The notes beneath the pieces are model-generated. The model did not search any database. It was not told the DNA's origin and saw only the letters and a list, made by a program, of their open reading frames with translations. A stretch of 64,000 nucleotides of DNA, from contig CANQUJ010000004.1 of the NCBI GenBank assembly GCA_947627005.1, positions 60,217 to 124,216 on the forward strand, read 5' to 3'. Positions 1 through 8,705 of the stretch are shown here, one piece after another. Position 1 is the first letter of the stretch. Every line of letters begins with the position of its first letter. This DNA is from an uncultured Clostridia bacterium. Its GTDB lineage: Bacteria > Bacillota > Clostridia > Oscillospirales > Ruminococcaceae. A program made the translations under genes and the position numbers.

Positions 1-212
1 TTAGATGCGAGCCCCGAGCGCGGAAATACCAGCAGCGCTACGTCCTCCTTTTCCGGGCAGACGGCGAGGCCGATGGGAAAGCTTTTGATCTCTCCGGGGT
101 CTATTGTCATCGGCTCGGGTATGCAGGCCTTAAGGTCGAGCCCGGCGCTTTGTTTGGTCGCGGCGGCGGGGATTTGCGCGCCCTCTCTTAATATTTTAAA
201 TGTCAGCTTCAT
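1..212 (-). CDS. dut: dUTP diphosphatase (dUTPase), N-terminal part, runs off window
   Basis: This gene is absent from the ORF track because its 3' end lies outside the window. Reading the minus strand from ATG at 212 gives about 70 residues beginning MKLTFKILREGAQIP. Two dUTPase signatures are visible: motif 1 AGLDLKA near residue 22 and motif 2 FPRSGLAS at the cut. The family hydrolyses dUTP to dUMP and pyrophosphate in the cytosol, keeping uracil out of DNA and feeding dTMP synthesis. An AGGAG ribosome site sits 8-9 bases upstream, inside the end of the U32 gene, so it is the third gene of the zapA-U32-dut operon. The TTA at bases 1-3 is not an in-frame stop. Confidence 0.9.
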   Translation of the reverse strand, partial: MKLTFKILREGAQIPAAATKQSAGLDLKACIPEPMTIDPGEIKSFPIGLAVCPEKEDVALLVFPRSGLAS

Positions 213-215
213 TTT

Positions 216-2273
216 TTATTCCACTCCTCTGAAGTACAGTCCGCGGGTAAAGGGCAAAGCCCCGGCCTTTTCGGCCTCGCGGTATGATTTTAAAACCTCG
301 GCGGCCTCTTCGGGGGTCTCGTCGGTAAAATAAAGGTCGCCGAAATCAAGGTTTATCCCGCCGAGCTTGTCGGCGAGCCAGATTTTCTTTGAATTTAAAA
401 GCTCGAAGACTCCCGCCTCTTTCCGGCAGATTATCGGAAATTCCGCGCCGGTGCGGTCGGTCAGCTTTTTGCGGCAGTTTTTACACCCGACCTGCGCCGA
501 GATCGGGCAGTTGCGCATGGTCATAAGCGGCAGCCTGCCGTATAAAACCGCGCCGAGCCGCCCGGGGGAGGCGATCCTTGAAGCCTGCGAAGCCCGAAGC
601 TCGGGCGATAGGAGCATAGTCTCGACCCCTTGAGAGAAATAATGCCGCGCCGCAAGCGAGTTGGTTATATTAAGCCCTATCCCGCCGACCGGCGCAAGCC
701 CGGCCTCTTTCGCGGCGGCAATCTGCCCTATTTCGGAACATTCTACCGCCTTAAAGCCGAGAGTTTTGGCGAATTTGAGGGATTCGAGCGCCTTTTTTTC
801 GTCGACCGTAAAGCAGGGCGGCGAAATAACGCAGTTTTCGGGGGAATACCCCGCCTCGAGGTATTCTTTTTCTTTCCCGAGGGGGATTATGACCGTTTCA
901 CCTTTAAGCCCCAAGAGGGAGAGCTGCGAAATATCTTCGACCCAAACCCTGAATTCGGGGTATTTTCTTATCAAAAGCATCGGGAAGTTGAAATTTAAAA
1001 CGCTTTCGTCGAAGCTTTTGGGCTTTGAAAGCTTTTCGATTCGCTTTTCGTCGAGGGCTTCTATCGCGCTCCGCCGAACGGCGTTTATCTTCGCGGCGGA
1101 GATATAAAGCCCGCTTTCGGTCTCGACTTCCACCTTTCCGGCTTCGTAGATCGTTCCGCCGAGCTTTTTAAGCCGCTCTGCGATTTCCTCCGCCGTAGTC
1201 TCGCGGGTCTGCGCCCTTTCGGGCGGATCGCCGAAAACTTCGGCCGAAATGTCGCCGTCGGTGATATAAACCGATATCGGCCCGCCGAGAGCGGCTTTGA
1301 ATTTTATGTCCGCCGAAAAGCGCTTTTCGTCTTCTTCGTAAAGCTTTCTAAGCTTCGGCAGGGCTTCGGCCGCGGCCTCGACGTCTTCCTTTCGCCTTGC
1401 GCCGAACATATCCCCTCCGAGCTTTTCGGTAAGATAGCCGTCGGTAAAGCCGCTTCGCGAAAAAGCCGCCCTAAGGGCTTCGCGGTCGAAATCGAGGCCG
1501 TCAACAGAGCATTTTACCGCGTTCGTCGCCGCGGCGACATATTCCGGCCGCTTCATTCGCCCCTCGATTTTAAGGGAATCCACCCCGGCGTCTATAAGCG
1601 CCCTTATATGCTCGCAGTAGGACATATCTTTAAGCGAGAGGGCGTAGTCGTCCTTCGGAAGGCCCTTTGCCGAAAAGGGCAGCCTGCACGCCCCGGCGCA
1701 AAGGCCGCGATTGGCGCTGCGGGTGCCTATCATCGCGCTTAGGCGGCACTGCCCCGAGACCGACATACACAGCGCGCCGTGAACGAAAACCTCAATCTCT
1801 ATCCCAAGGCCGCAAAGCTCGCCGATTTTTTTAAGCGAAAGCTCTCTCGCCAAAACCGCCCTTTTAAATCCCAGCCTTTTCGCCTCGATAACCCCGAAGG
1901 CGGTGTGTATAGTCATTTGAGTCGAGGCGTGAAGCGGCATTTCTGGGCAGGCGGCCTTCGCGGTCTCGTATACCGCCATATCCTGAATGATGATCCCGTC
2001 GACCCCGACCTCGCAGAAAAGCTTAATAAGTTCGGCGGCGGCGGGAAGTTCTTCGTCCCGCAAAAGGGTGTTTAGCGCCGAATAAACCAAAACGCCGCGC
2101 CGATGACATTCACGGACTGCGGCTTTAAGCTCGTCGTCCGAAAAATTGACGGCGTTGCGTCTTGCGGAAAAATTCCGCGCCCCAAGGTATATCGCGTCGG
2201 CCCCGCAGCGAAGCGCCGCCTCGACCGATTCCGCGCCGCCGCAGGGCGACAGTATCTCTGCTTTTTTAGTCAT
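216..2273 (-). CDS. U32 family peptidase-like protein (RNA hydroxylation type, RlhA/TrhP family)
   Basis: The sequence AEILSPCGG at the N-terminus and the U32 signature EVFVHGALCMSVSGQC around residues 170-185 place this protein in the U32 family. Further cysteines (RGLCAGAC, and NCPISAQVGCKNC near the C-terminus) could hold an iron-sulfur centre. Relatives RlhA and TrhP do prephenate-dependent hydroxylation of 23S rRNA or tRNA, so protease activity is doubtful. The middle and C-terminal length (about 685 residues) fits the long form with a DUF3656-type region. The ORF track starts 12 codons earlier inside zapA; I choose the ATG at 2273, one base after the zapA stop, giving MTKKAEILSPCGG. It is cotranscribed with zapA upstream and dut downstream. 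Confidence 0.85.
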   Translation of the reverse strand: MTKKAEILSPCGGAESVEAALRCGADAIYLGARNFSARRNAVNFSDDELKAAVRECHRRGVLVYSALNTLLRDEELPAAAELIKLFCEVGVDGIIIQDMAVYETAKAACPEMPLHASTQMTIHTAFGVIEAKRLGFKRAVLARELSLKKIGELCGLGIEIEVFVHGALCMSVSGQCRLSAMIGTRSANRGLCAGACRLPFSAKGLPKDDYALSLKDMSYCEHIRALIDAGVDSLKIEGRMKRPEYVAAATNAVKCSVDGLDFDREALRAAFSRSGFTDGYLTEKLGGDMFGARRKEDVEAAAEALPKLRKLYEEDEKRFSADIKFKAALGGPISVYITDGDISAEVFGDPPERAQTRETTAEEIAERLKKLGGTIYEAGKVEVETESGLYISAAKINAVRRSAIEALDEKRIEKLSKPKSFDESVLNFNFPMLLIRKYPEFRVWVEDISQLSLLGLKGETVIIPLGKEKEYLEAGYSPENCVISPPCFTVDEKKALESLKFAKTLGFKAVECSEIGQIAAAKEAGLAPVGGIGLNITNSLAARHYFSQGVETMLLSPELRASQASRIASPGRLGAVLYGRLPLMTMRNCPISAQVGCKNCRKKLTDRTGAEFPIICRKEAGVFELLNSKKIWLADKLGGINLDFGDLYFTDETPEEAAEVLKSYREAEKAGALPFTRGLYFRGVE

Positions 2274-2274
2274 T

Positions 2275-2631
2275 TTAAAATACGCTCTTTTGGTTAAGGC
2301 GGTCTTCAAGCTCTTCTATCCGCTTTTTAAGGGCGGAAATCTCTTTTCTGTGGCTTTCGGCGCCGGATTGAGCGCGGTTGGCGGCCGAAACGTATTCGCC
2401 GAGCTGAAGGCGGATATTGTCGGCGTCGGCGGCAGAGCGCCTTGCTTCGTCCATAGCGTCGAGCGCGCAAAGAATGGCAACGTCGAGCCCGCTTAAGGTC
2501 TGCGATTCGGAGAGCATGCCGTTCATCTTTTCGTCAAGCTCCTCCGCAAGATTAAGGGTATATTCGGGGCTGTTGTCGGTCCCCAGGGTGTATTCCCTTC
2601 CGATAATTTTAACCTTGACCTTGTTTTCCAT
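2275..2631 (-). CDS. zapA: Cell division protein ZapA
   Basis: This 118-residue protein has the ZapA arrangement: a small N-terminal beta/alpha domain (VKVKIIGREYTLGTDNS), then a predicted coiled coil from about residue 70 to the end (SHRKEISALKKRIEELEDRL). ZapA tetramers bundle FtsZ filaments at the septum. In Clostridia zapA is often followed by a U32 protein gene, as here. A good promoter sits about 50 bases upstream (TTGCAC, 17-base spacer, TATACT). Length and start match the family. Confidence 0.88.
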   Translation of the reverse strand: MENKVKVKIIGREYTLGTDNSPEYTLNLAEELDEKMNGMLSESQTLSGLDVAILCALDAMDEARRSAADADNIRLQLGEYVSAANRAQSGAESHRKEISALKKRIEELEDRLNQKSVF

Positions 2632-2680
2632 GCTAAAGACCTTCCTTTCGGGCTGCCGCCGAATTTTAGTTTATATTGTC

Positions 2681-2709
2681 AGTATATCACGCTTTTGATA
2701 TAAGTGCAA
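2681..2709 (-). promoter_or_regulatory. Sigma-A type promoter of the zapA operon
   Basis: On the minus strand TTGCAC (2709-2704) and TATACT (2686-2681) are separated by 17 bases. The site lies between the LCP gene and zapA and would drive zapA, the U32 gene and dut. Confidence 0.7.
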
Positions 2710-2723
2710 CCGTTTTTTAAGGG

Positions 2724-3677
2724 CTATTCCAAAACCGAAGCCTCTTCGACCAGCATAAAATAGGTCTGAAGCTCGTCTTTAAAGCCTTGGCTTACGGTGA
2801 AATACCCCCTTTGGTCCCATTCGCCGCCGGCGATTCGATAAGTAGCGGGGGAGGTGGAATCGTTTATAAGGTGTTCGTATGCCGAGCGGACAGAATCGAA
2901 GCTTTTTGAGGTTATATCGGTATCCGAGTTGTTGTATATAACGTTGAAAATGCTCTTGATGTTCCCCGAAACGCTGCCCGAGTTATATGTCAGCGCGGAA
3001 TTTATCAGCGCGACCGAAAGCTCGCCCAAAACCTGAACCCGCGTTTCGTTTCCGCCGTCGTAAAGGGGATAGGTTATAATCCTTCTTATGTCGTCGCCGT
3101 AAAGAGTTCTCGTCGCGGGGCCCTTTGAAAAGCTCGTGATCTCGCCGGTGTCTTCGTTTTTATAGTATAGATCCTGCGGGAAGCTGTACGCCGCAGTACC
3201 GCCGAGATAGTCCACAAGCTCGGCCCAGCCGTCGTTAGAGATCATGATGTATTTGTCGCAGACTACTCCCAAAGCGTTTTCCGCGGCGGTCTTAAGATAT
3301 GTCAGCCCGCCGGTTTCGTATAGAGAGACTATCGTCCCTTCGACGTCCCCGACCTTTGAAAGGGTATACTGCGAAAGGGGGACTATTCTTACGGTGAGCT
3401 CGTCGGGGATAACCCTTATCACCGCGAGGCCGTTTATCTTTCCGCCATCAAGCCCCGCGAAGAGAATAGTCTCTCTCGCCGAGGAAAAGTCGTCTTCGAA
3501 TATCTCGGCGGAATCCTCCGGCCGCTCGGTCTCGGCCGCCTCTCTTCTAAGCTTGGGCTGGGTCACGAAAACGTTTAAAAGAATTATCGCCGCGCCGCCG
3601 AATATGACAAGGCTGACGAGCATCGCCGCGACGTATACGATCAGAACCGGCGTTTGGTTCGGCCTTTTAACCGCCAT
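2724..3677 (-). CDS. LytR-CpsA-Psr (LCP) family-like membrane protein
   Basis: A short cytosolic N-terminus is followed by one membrane helix (about residues 11-35, IVYVAAMLVSLVIFGGAAII) and an extracytoplasmic domain. That domain has LCP-like features: an initial strand with FAGLDGGKINGLAVIRVIPD, a helix resembling LKTAAENALGVVCDKYIMI, and an arginine-containing segment DDIRRIITYPLYDGG. LCP enzymes move undecaprenyl-linked glycopolymers onto peptidoglycan. The match is divergent and the usual arginine motifs are not all obvious, so catalytic activity is uncertain. It is a single gene with a clear SD (AAAGGAG) before the ATG at 3677. Confidence 0.65.
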   Translation of the reverse strand: MAVKRPNQTPVLIVYVAAMLVSLVIFGGAAIILLNVFVTQPKLRREAAETERPEDSAEIFEDDFSSARETILFAGLDGGKINGLAVIRVIPDELTVRIVPLSQYTLSKVGDVEGTIVSLYETGGLTYLKTAAENALGVVCDKYIMISNDGWAELVDYLGGTAAYSFPQDLYYKNEDTGEITSFSKGPATRTLYGDDIRRIITYPLYDGGNETRVQVLGELSVALINSALTYNSGSVSGNIKSIFNVIYNNSDTDITSKSFDSVRSAYEHLINDSTSPATYRIAGGEWDQRGYFTVSQGFKDELQTYFMLVEEASVLE

Positions 3678-3766
3678 AACAAAATTCTCCTTTCAGATAA
3701 AAGGGGTGTGTTTTAAAATAAAGTTGCGAAATACCGTTGCAATTTTTATCCGCGGGGTGTAAAATA

Positions 3767-4336
3767 TCAGTCGTAAAGGCGATATTCCTCCGCCAATCGC
3801 GAAAGGTCTATCTCTTCCACCTTTATTCCCTTTTTTCTCGCATATGCCAAGGTCTGGCCGGTGCCGCTCCGCCTGTCGCATATCGCGCCGATTATAAGGG
3901 AGGAATTGTCAACCATAAACCGGTTGCGCTCGATAAAACACTGCGGCGAATAGGCTTCTTTTAAAGCGATAAAACCGTCGCTTTTGTCTTTAAGATCGAG
4001 ATAATCGAACTCGTCGGCCCCCTTGCGGGAAAGGATCTCTTCTCGAAAGGGCGAAACGCAGATAAGCCGAAGGTTTTCGATGTCGTTCTTCGCCCTCAAA
4101 ATCTCCTGTCCCGCCCAAATGTCGGTCCCGCGCTGCATACCGCACAAAAAGGTGTCTATCCCCGCGTCCGCCGCCTCGCGGATCCTTCTTCCGAGCTCTA
4201 TCTTAAATACCTCGAGAAAAATCGCGACTTTAGTATCGAACGGGAATTTTTCGGGCCGGTGCCCGGTAAAACAGGCCGTTTTTGAAGGGTCTATATAAAT
4301 ATCCGGGGCGAAACCGCTTCGCATCGGGGGCACCAC
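3767..4336 (-). CDS. SLOG family protein (DUF1273 / YpsA-like)
   Basis: The conserved YpsA/DUF1273 start is present at residues 21-29 as CFTGHRPEK, followed by a Rossmann-like layout with FLCGMQRGTDIWAG (about 65) and a late SGTGQTLAYARKKGI nucleotide-loop-like segment (about 158). SLOG proteins bind nucleotides or their derivatives; YpsA of Bacillus affects cell division, but no reaction is established. The gene is divergent from alr across a 105-bp gap containing AT-rich -10-like sequence on both strands. The first 18 or so residues are atypical, so the start could be internal, for example Met5. Confidence 0.7.
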   Translation of the reverse strand: MVPPMRSGFAPDIYIDPSKTACFTGHRPEKFPFDTKVAIFLEVFKIELGRRIREAADAGIDTFLCGMQRGTDIWAGQEILRAKNDIENLRLICVSPFREEILSRKGADEFDYLDLKDKSDGFIALKEAYSPQCFIERNRFMVDNSSLIIGAICDRRSGTGQTLAYARKKGIKVEEIDLSRLAEEYRLYD

Positions 4337-4441
4337 GTCTTTCTTTTTTGTATATACGATATAATTATAACACGCGCCGGCGCTTTTTTCAAGAGCTGCG
4401 CGCCGCTGCGGAAAAATTTAATCTGAATTTCGGAGGTTTTC

Positions 4442-5614
4442 ATGCGAAAATTTCAAAAAGAAGCCCTTAAGCGCGCATGGGCCGAGATAAATCTTCCCCG
4501 CCTGCGCTCTAATTTTGAAAAGTGCCGCTCGCTTTTGCCGAAGGGGGTAGAGATGATGACGGTAGTCAAGGCCAACGCCTACGGCCACGGAATCGAGACC
4601 GTCATTCCCTGCCTTGAAAACGACTGCGGGGTGAACTTTTTCGCGGTCTCTAATCTCGTCGAGGCGATAGAGCTTCGCGAACTCGGCGTATCGGGGGAGA
4701 TACTCATTTTGGGCTATACCCCGCCGAAAAACGCCCCCGAGCTTATCGAATACGACATTATCCAGGCGATAACCGAGCGCCGCTATGCCGAAGAGCTTTC
4801 GCGCTGCTGCCCGGCCGGCGAAAAGGTAAGATGCCACATCGCCGTCGACACCGGAATGACGCGGATCGGCATAAGAGGCGAGCTTTCGCCCCTTTGCGAC
4901 GAAGCCGAGGCGATATATAGGCTTCCCTCGCTTTCGGTCGAGGGGCTGTTTACCCACCTTTCGGTCGCAGACAGCGACAGCGAGAGCGACAAAGCCTATA
5001 CCGCCGCGCAGATCGAAAAGCTTGTCGCCCTAAAGACGGAGCTTAACCGCAGGTTTATCATAGTCGAGCATTTACACTTCTTAAATTCCGCCGGGGCGGC
5101 CTATCACCCCGACCCGAGGGGCGACCTTGCGCGGTTCGGGATCATGCTCTTCGGGCTTAAGCCGAATTCTGCGCTTAAACTGCCGGTCGAGCTCGAGCCG
5201 GTCATGGAGCTTAAGGCGATAGTCTCGCAGGTCAAGACGGTCGAGCCCGGGGTAGACGTGAGCTACGGCAGGACCTATACCACCGACAAAAAGACCAGGA
5301 TCGCCGTGGTGACGATAGGCTACGCCGACGGATACCCGAGGCTTCTTTCAAACAAGGCAGAGGTTTTGGTCCGCGGAAAAAGGGCCCCGATAGTCGGCCG
5401 GGTCTGTATGGACCAGCTTATGATAGACGTCACCGAAGTCGGCGAAGTCTGCGAGGGCGACGTCGTCACTCTCTTCGGAAAGGACGGCGGCGAAAGCGTT
5501 TCGGCCGACGAACTTGCGGATATGATCGGAACGATCGGATACGAAATAATCTGCGGGATAAGCCCGAGAGTTCCGAGAATCGCTGTCGACTGCGATACAA
5601 GCGGTAAAATATAA
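4442..5614 (+). CDS. alr: Alanine racemase
   Basis: This 390-residue protein has the full Alr layout. The PLP lysine lies in VVKANAYGHG (Lys43). A TIM-barrel follows with HIAVDTGMTRIGI (about 135) and GLFTHLSVADSD (about 165). The C-terminal beta domain carries the catalytic tyrosine in TIGYADGYPR and the VGRVCMDQLMID signature. It interconverts L- and D-alanine for peptidoglycan in the cytosol, using PLP. The start is the ATG at 4442, preceded by GGAGG. The reading frame continues open past the TAA stop directly into birA. Confidence 0.95.
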   Translation: MRKFQKEALKRAWAEINLPRLRSNFEKCRSLLPKGVEMMTVVKANAYGHGIETVIPCLENDCGVNFFAVSNLVEAIELRELGVSGEILILGYTPPKNAPELIEYDIIQAITERRYAEELSRCCPAGEKVRCHIAVDTGMTRIGIRGELSPLCDEAEAIYRLPSLSVEGLFTHLSVADSDSESDKAYTAAQIEKLVALKTELNRRFIIVEHLHFLNSAGAAYHPDPRGDLARFGIMLFGLKPNSALKLPVELEPVMELKAIVSQVKTVEPGVDVSYGRTYTTDKKTRIAVVTIGYADGYPRLLSNKAEVLVRGKRAPIVGRVCMDQLMIDVTEVGEVCEGDVVTLFGKDGGESVSADELADMIGTIGYEIICGISPRVPRIAVDCDTSGKI

Positions 5615-5671
5615 TATAGATATTACTATAAGTATAAGAAATGGGGCGAAAATACGAGACCGAGGAGAGAT

Positions 5672-6394
5672 TTTTTCGTCGGAAGCTTCCACGTCCGCGA
5701 ATTTGACGAGCTCGACTCGACCAACGATTTTTTAAAGCGCGAGGGAGGGCGAAACCGCGAAGTCGCGGTCGCGATCAAGCAGACGGGCGGTCGGGGGCGG
5801 CTCGGCCGAAGGTTTTTCAGCCCCGAAAGCGGGCTTTATATGTCGATATACCTTAGCGAAAGCCTCGGGCCGGAGGGGATGGGGCTTATAACCCCGATGA
5901 GCGCGGTCGCGGTCGCCGAGGCGCTTGAAGACTGCGGCTCTTCCCCCGCGGGGATAAAGTGGGTCAACGACGTTTATATCGGCGAAAAAAAGGTCTGCGG
6001 GATCCTTGCGGAGAGCTCTTTCGGCGGCAGCGGCCCGGAGCGGACGATAGTCGGGATAGGGATAAACATAAAAGAGCCGGAGGGCGGCTTTCCGGAGGAG
6101 ATATCCGGGCGAGCGGGCGCGGCGTTTTTATCCCCGACCGACGAGACCCGCGACAGGCTTTTAGAGGCGGTATTAAAAAGGTTCGCGGCGCGGCTTTCGG
6201 GGCTTAAAAGCCGGGATTTCATAAAAGAATACCGCCGCCGTTCGATTCTTGACGGCAGAACGGTAACGGTTGTAGGCCCGGGGGGCGAAAGCGAAGCGAA
6301 GGTTATCGGCATAGACGGCGACTGCCGCCTTATAGTCGAGACCGCCGAGGGCGCAAAGGCGCTATATTGCGGCGAGGTTACGATAAAGATGTAA
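5672..6394 (+). CDS. birA: Biotin-[acetyl-CoA-carboxylase] ligase, short form, no canonical start codon
   Basis: The ORF track begins at ATG 5840, but the same frame upstream encodes essential BirA sequence: EFDELDSTNDFLK and the catalytic loop QTGGRGRLGRRFFSPESGL. The substrate pocket (KWVNDVYI, KVCGILAE, GIGINI) follows, then a small C-terminal SH3-like domain. It would make biotinyl-AMP and transfer biotin to carboxylase lysines. There is no N-terminal HTH, so it is a non-repressor type. Between the alr stop (same frame) and 5840 I find no in-frame ATG, GTG or TTG. A strong SD-like GAGGAGAG at 5662-5670 puts the expected start near 5675-5680, where the in-frame codon is GTC. Start placed there provisionally. 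Confidence 0.85.
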   Translation, partial: FFVGSFHVREFDELDSTNDFLKREGGRNREVAVAIKQTGGRGRLGRRFFSPESGLYMSIYLSESLGPEGMGLITPMSAVAVAEALEDCGSSPAGIKWVNDVYIGEKKVCGILAESSFGGSGPERTIVGIGINIKEPEGGFPEEISGRAGAAFLSPTDETRDRLLEAVLKRFAARLSGLKSRDFIKEYRRRSILDGRTVTVVGPGGESEAKVIGIDGDCRLIVETAEGAKALYCGEVTIKM

Positions 6395-6395
6395 A

Positions 6396-6417
6396 AAGCA
6401 GCCGAAAGGCTGCTTTT
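6396..6417 (+). terminator. Intrinsic terminator after birA
   Basis: A six-base stem GCAGCC / GGCTGC with a GAAA tetraloop, flanked by an A-run and a T-run, lies 2 bases after the birA stop. The A/T flanks make it work in both directions, serving the convergent acyltransferase gene too. Confidence 0.85.
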
Positions 6418-6493
6418 CAGATATCAGAAATCAGATTGTCAGAGAACAGAATTTGTTTTTGGGGCTTTCTGCGATTTCGGCCTTTCTGTCCTT

Positions 6494-7783
6494 TTAACTT
6501 CCGATTTCTGTCTTCTGTTTTCTATTTTCCGTCTTCAGTTCTTCCTCTTTTTTGCTCATTTCAAGCTTATGAAGCTCTTCGGTCGCGAAGTGAAGCTTGG
6601 TCAAAACGTTTCTCGCGGTGAGCGGGAAGACGAAATAGGTGTCTTCAAGGGTGCAAAGGTCTATCGCGTCGCCGCGGCCCTTAAAGTCGTATTCGATGTG
6701 AACCGAGCGCATCGAGGCGACCGAGCGGTTGAACTCGAAGCGGCCGTCCAAAATGTCGCCGCTCATCGTAAAGCCGTTTTCGTCGTGGACAAGCTTTACC
6801 TCTCCGAGCGTGCTGAACCCGACTTTGCCGTTTACGAGCCGCTCGAGCCTTGCGACGTCTTCAAAGCGATATCGCCCCTCTTCGACCTCTTTTCTGACGT
6901 TTTCGCGCTCCCATCTGTACCAATCCGGGACGTGGGTGAAGATATCCGGGCCGTTTTCGCGGTGAAGCCGGCAATATTCGTCCATCTCCCAAATCGCGCC
7001 GCACTCGGAGCACCAAAGCTTGGTGCCCTTTGAGTCGGTAGAAAATTCTTTCCCGCAGGCCGGGCACTGATACAGAATTTTGTGGATATTCTGGGCCCGC
7101 TGCTCGCAGGTTATGCGGATCTTATTGTCGCGGATATAGGCGAAGTCGTCGTATTCAAACGCCGACTGGATTCGGCTTTGTATCTCGTCGGCAGAGAGCT
7201 TTTCAACCTCCTGCCGGGTGACTATCTGTTTAAAAACGCCCTCGATCGGGACTTTGCGGTAGGGGTGTTTACACCACTGGGGCGAGCGGATAAAGTTCCC
7301 CTTTGTGATGAACACGCAGACCGGCACCTTGGCCTTTTTCGCAAGCTTGCCGAGGGCGCCGTCTATCTGCTCGTTTATCCCCGCGAGGGAATACCTCGCC
7401 TCGGGATAGATGGTGCAGCAGACCTTCTGGCGGGTCAGCGCGTTTAAAATGTGGCGGACTACCGTCAAGTCGGCGGTGAATTTGCGCTTATATATCCCGC
7501 CGACGCCCCTCATCAGCCATTCCTTGCCGATAAATTCTTCTATCGAGATAACCCAGCTCGTTCGATAGGGGAATATCGCCTTTATAACGAGCGGGAAATC
7601 GACGAAAGAGGCGTGGTTGCAAAGGATAAGAAACGGGGGCTTAAGCCCCTCGCAGCCGAGCTTTTCTATCTTCGCGCCGCCGGCGACTTTTGAATAAAAG
7701 CTCGTTCCGCCCCACTCGAGGGGCATCAAAAACGGCAGCGGCTTTTTGGGCTTTTTCTTGGTATCGAATTTTTCCGAAGACAT
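6494..7783 (-). CDS. Lysophospholipid acyltransferase family protein with zinc ribbon
   Basis: The N-terminal half is a PlsC-type acyltransferase: the catalytic NHASFVD (HX4D, about residue 56) and a YPEARYS segment (about 127) corresponding to the PEG-type glycerol-phosphate-binding motif. The C-terminal half has a four-cysteine ribbon (CPACGKEF at about 240 and WCSECGAIWEM at about 255) and a soluble region of unknown role. It probably acylates a lysophospholipid or glycerolipid at the membrane; the substrate cannot be read from sequence. The last 13 residues (KTENRKQKTEIGS) come from a low-complexity CTTCTG/TTTTCT-type repeat, so the C-terminus seems extended by repeat DNA. Confidence 0.82.
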   Translation of the reverse strand: MSSEKFDTKKKPKKPLPFLMPLEWGGTSFYSKVAGGAKIEKLGCEGLKPPFLILCNHASFVDFPLVIKAIFPYRTSWVISIEEFIGKEWLMRGVGGIYKRKFTADLTVVRHILNALTRQKVCCTIYPEARYSLAGINEQIDGALGKLAKKAKVPVCVFITKGNFIRSPQWCKHPYRKVPIEGVFKQIVTRQEVEKLSADEIQSRIQSAFEYDDFAYIRDNKIRITCEQRAQNIHKILYQCPACGKEFSTDSKGTKLWCSECGAIWEMDEYCRLHRENGPDIFTHVPDWYRWERENVRKEVEEGRYRFEDVARLERLVNGKVGFSTLGEVKLVHDENGFTMSGDILDGRFEFNRSVASMRSVHIEYDFKGRGDAIDLCTLEDTYFVFPLTARNVLTKLHFATEELHKLEMSKKEEELKTENRKQKTEIGS

Positions 7784-7820
7784 AAAGATCGACCTTCTTT
7801 CTTAAAATTTATCGCGAAAA

Positions 7821-8666
7821 TTATTTTTTATAGAACATTATCCCGAGGGTCCCGGCCCCGCAGTGGCTCGAGATGGTGCTTCCGGCGTCGGTCTCGTAAA
7901 TCTTCTCGAATCCGTAGTCTTTTACCATCTGTTTGACTTCTTCGACCGCGGCCGGCTCGGCGTAGGTGTTGACCACGAAGACGAGCGACTTGTCTATGTC
8001 GTCGCGGCCCTCAAGCCTTCCGCGAACATAGTCGGTTATCGACTTTTCGGCGCTGCCGCGATATTTCTTTCCGACTTCCATCGAACCGTCAGGCTGCAAA
8101 ACTATCTCCGGCCTAAGCTTTAAAAGGTTCGCCCCGAATGCGAGAACGCTTGAGCAGCGGCCGCCCTTTTGAAGGTATTCGAGGGTTTGCAAAACGAAGC
8201 TTACGTCGAGCTTTGAGCGCCAGATTTCGACCTCTTTGACTATTTCTTCGGCAGAAAGCCCGCTCTCTCTAAGCTCTGCCGCCTTAAGAACCAACATTCC
8301 CGAGCCGCTCGAAAGGCTTAAAGAATCTATCGGATAGACGTTTTTAAGCTCGGAAGCCGCGAGCTTTGCGTTTTGGTGGCAGGCCGAAATCGCGCTGCCG
8401 ATGTTTATATGTATAACGCTGTAACCCTGCTCTACATAAGGGCGCCATTTTTCAAGATATTCAAACTCCGAAATCGCCGAGGTCTTCGGCAAAACGCCGG
8501 TCTTTGCGACGTAGTCGTAAAGCTCTTGAACCGTAACGTCGACTCCGTCGCGGCGAAGCTCTTCTCCGAGCAAAACCCCGAGGGGAATGACGTCTACGTT
8601 ATATTTTTCGTAGAGCTCTGCGGTAAGGTCGCAGGTAGAGTCGCAGGTGATTTTGATTTTAGACAT
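7821..8666 (-). CDS. DegV family (fatty-acid-binding FakB-like) protein
   Basis: The protein begins KITCDSTCDL, the DegV strand-loop that binds the fatty-acid carboxylate region, and carries PKTSAISEFEY (about 60), TLEYLQKGGRCS (about 162) and a C-terminal STISSHCGAGTLGIMF motif. DegV/FakB proteins hold a fatty acid and present it to the kinase FakA for phosphorylation and entry into phospholipid synthesis. The length (281) is normal. No fakA lies nearby, but the acyltransferase gene immediately downstream fits a lipid role. Confidence 0.9.
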   Translation of the reverse strand: MSKIKITCDSTCDLTAELYEKYNVDVIPLGVLLGEELRRDGVDVTVQELYDYVAKTGVLPKTSAISEFEYLEKWRPYVEQGYSVIHINIGSAISACHQNAKLAASELKNVYPIDSLSLSSGSGMLVLKAAELRESGLSAEEIVKEVEIWRSKLDVSFVLQTLEYLQKGGRCSSVLAFGANLLKLRPEIVLQPDGSMEVGKKYRGSAEKSITDYVRGRLEGRDDIDKSLVFVVNTYAEPAAVEEVKQMVKDYGFEKIYETDAGSTISSHCGAGTLGIMFYKK

Positions 8667-8705
8667 AATATAAGATACCTCCGTGGTAAATTGTAGCGAA
8701 AAATT

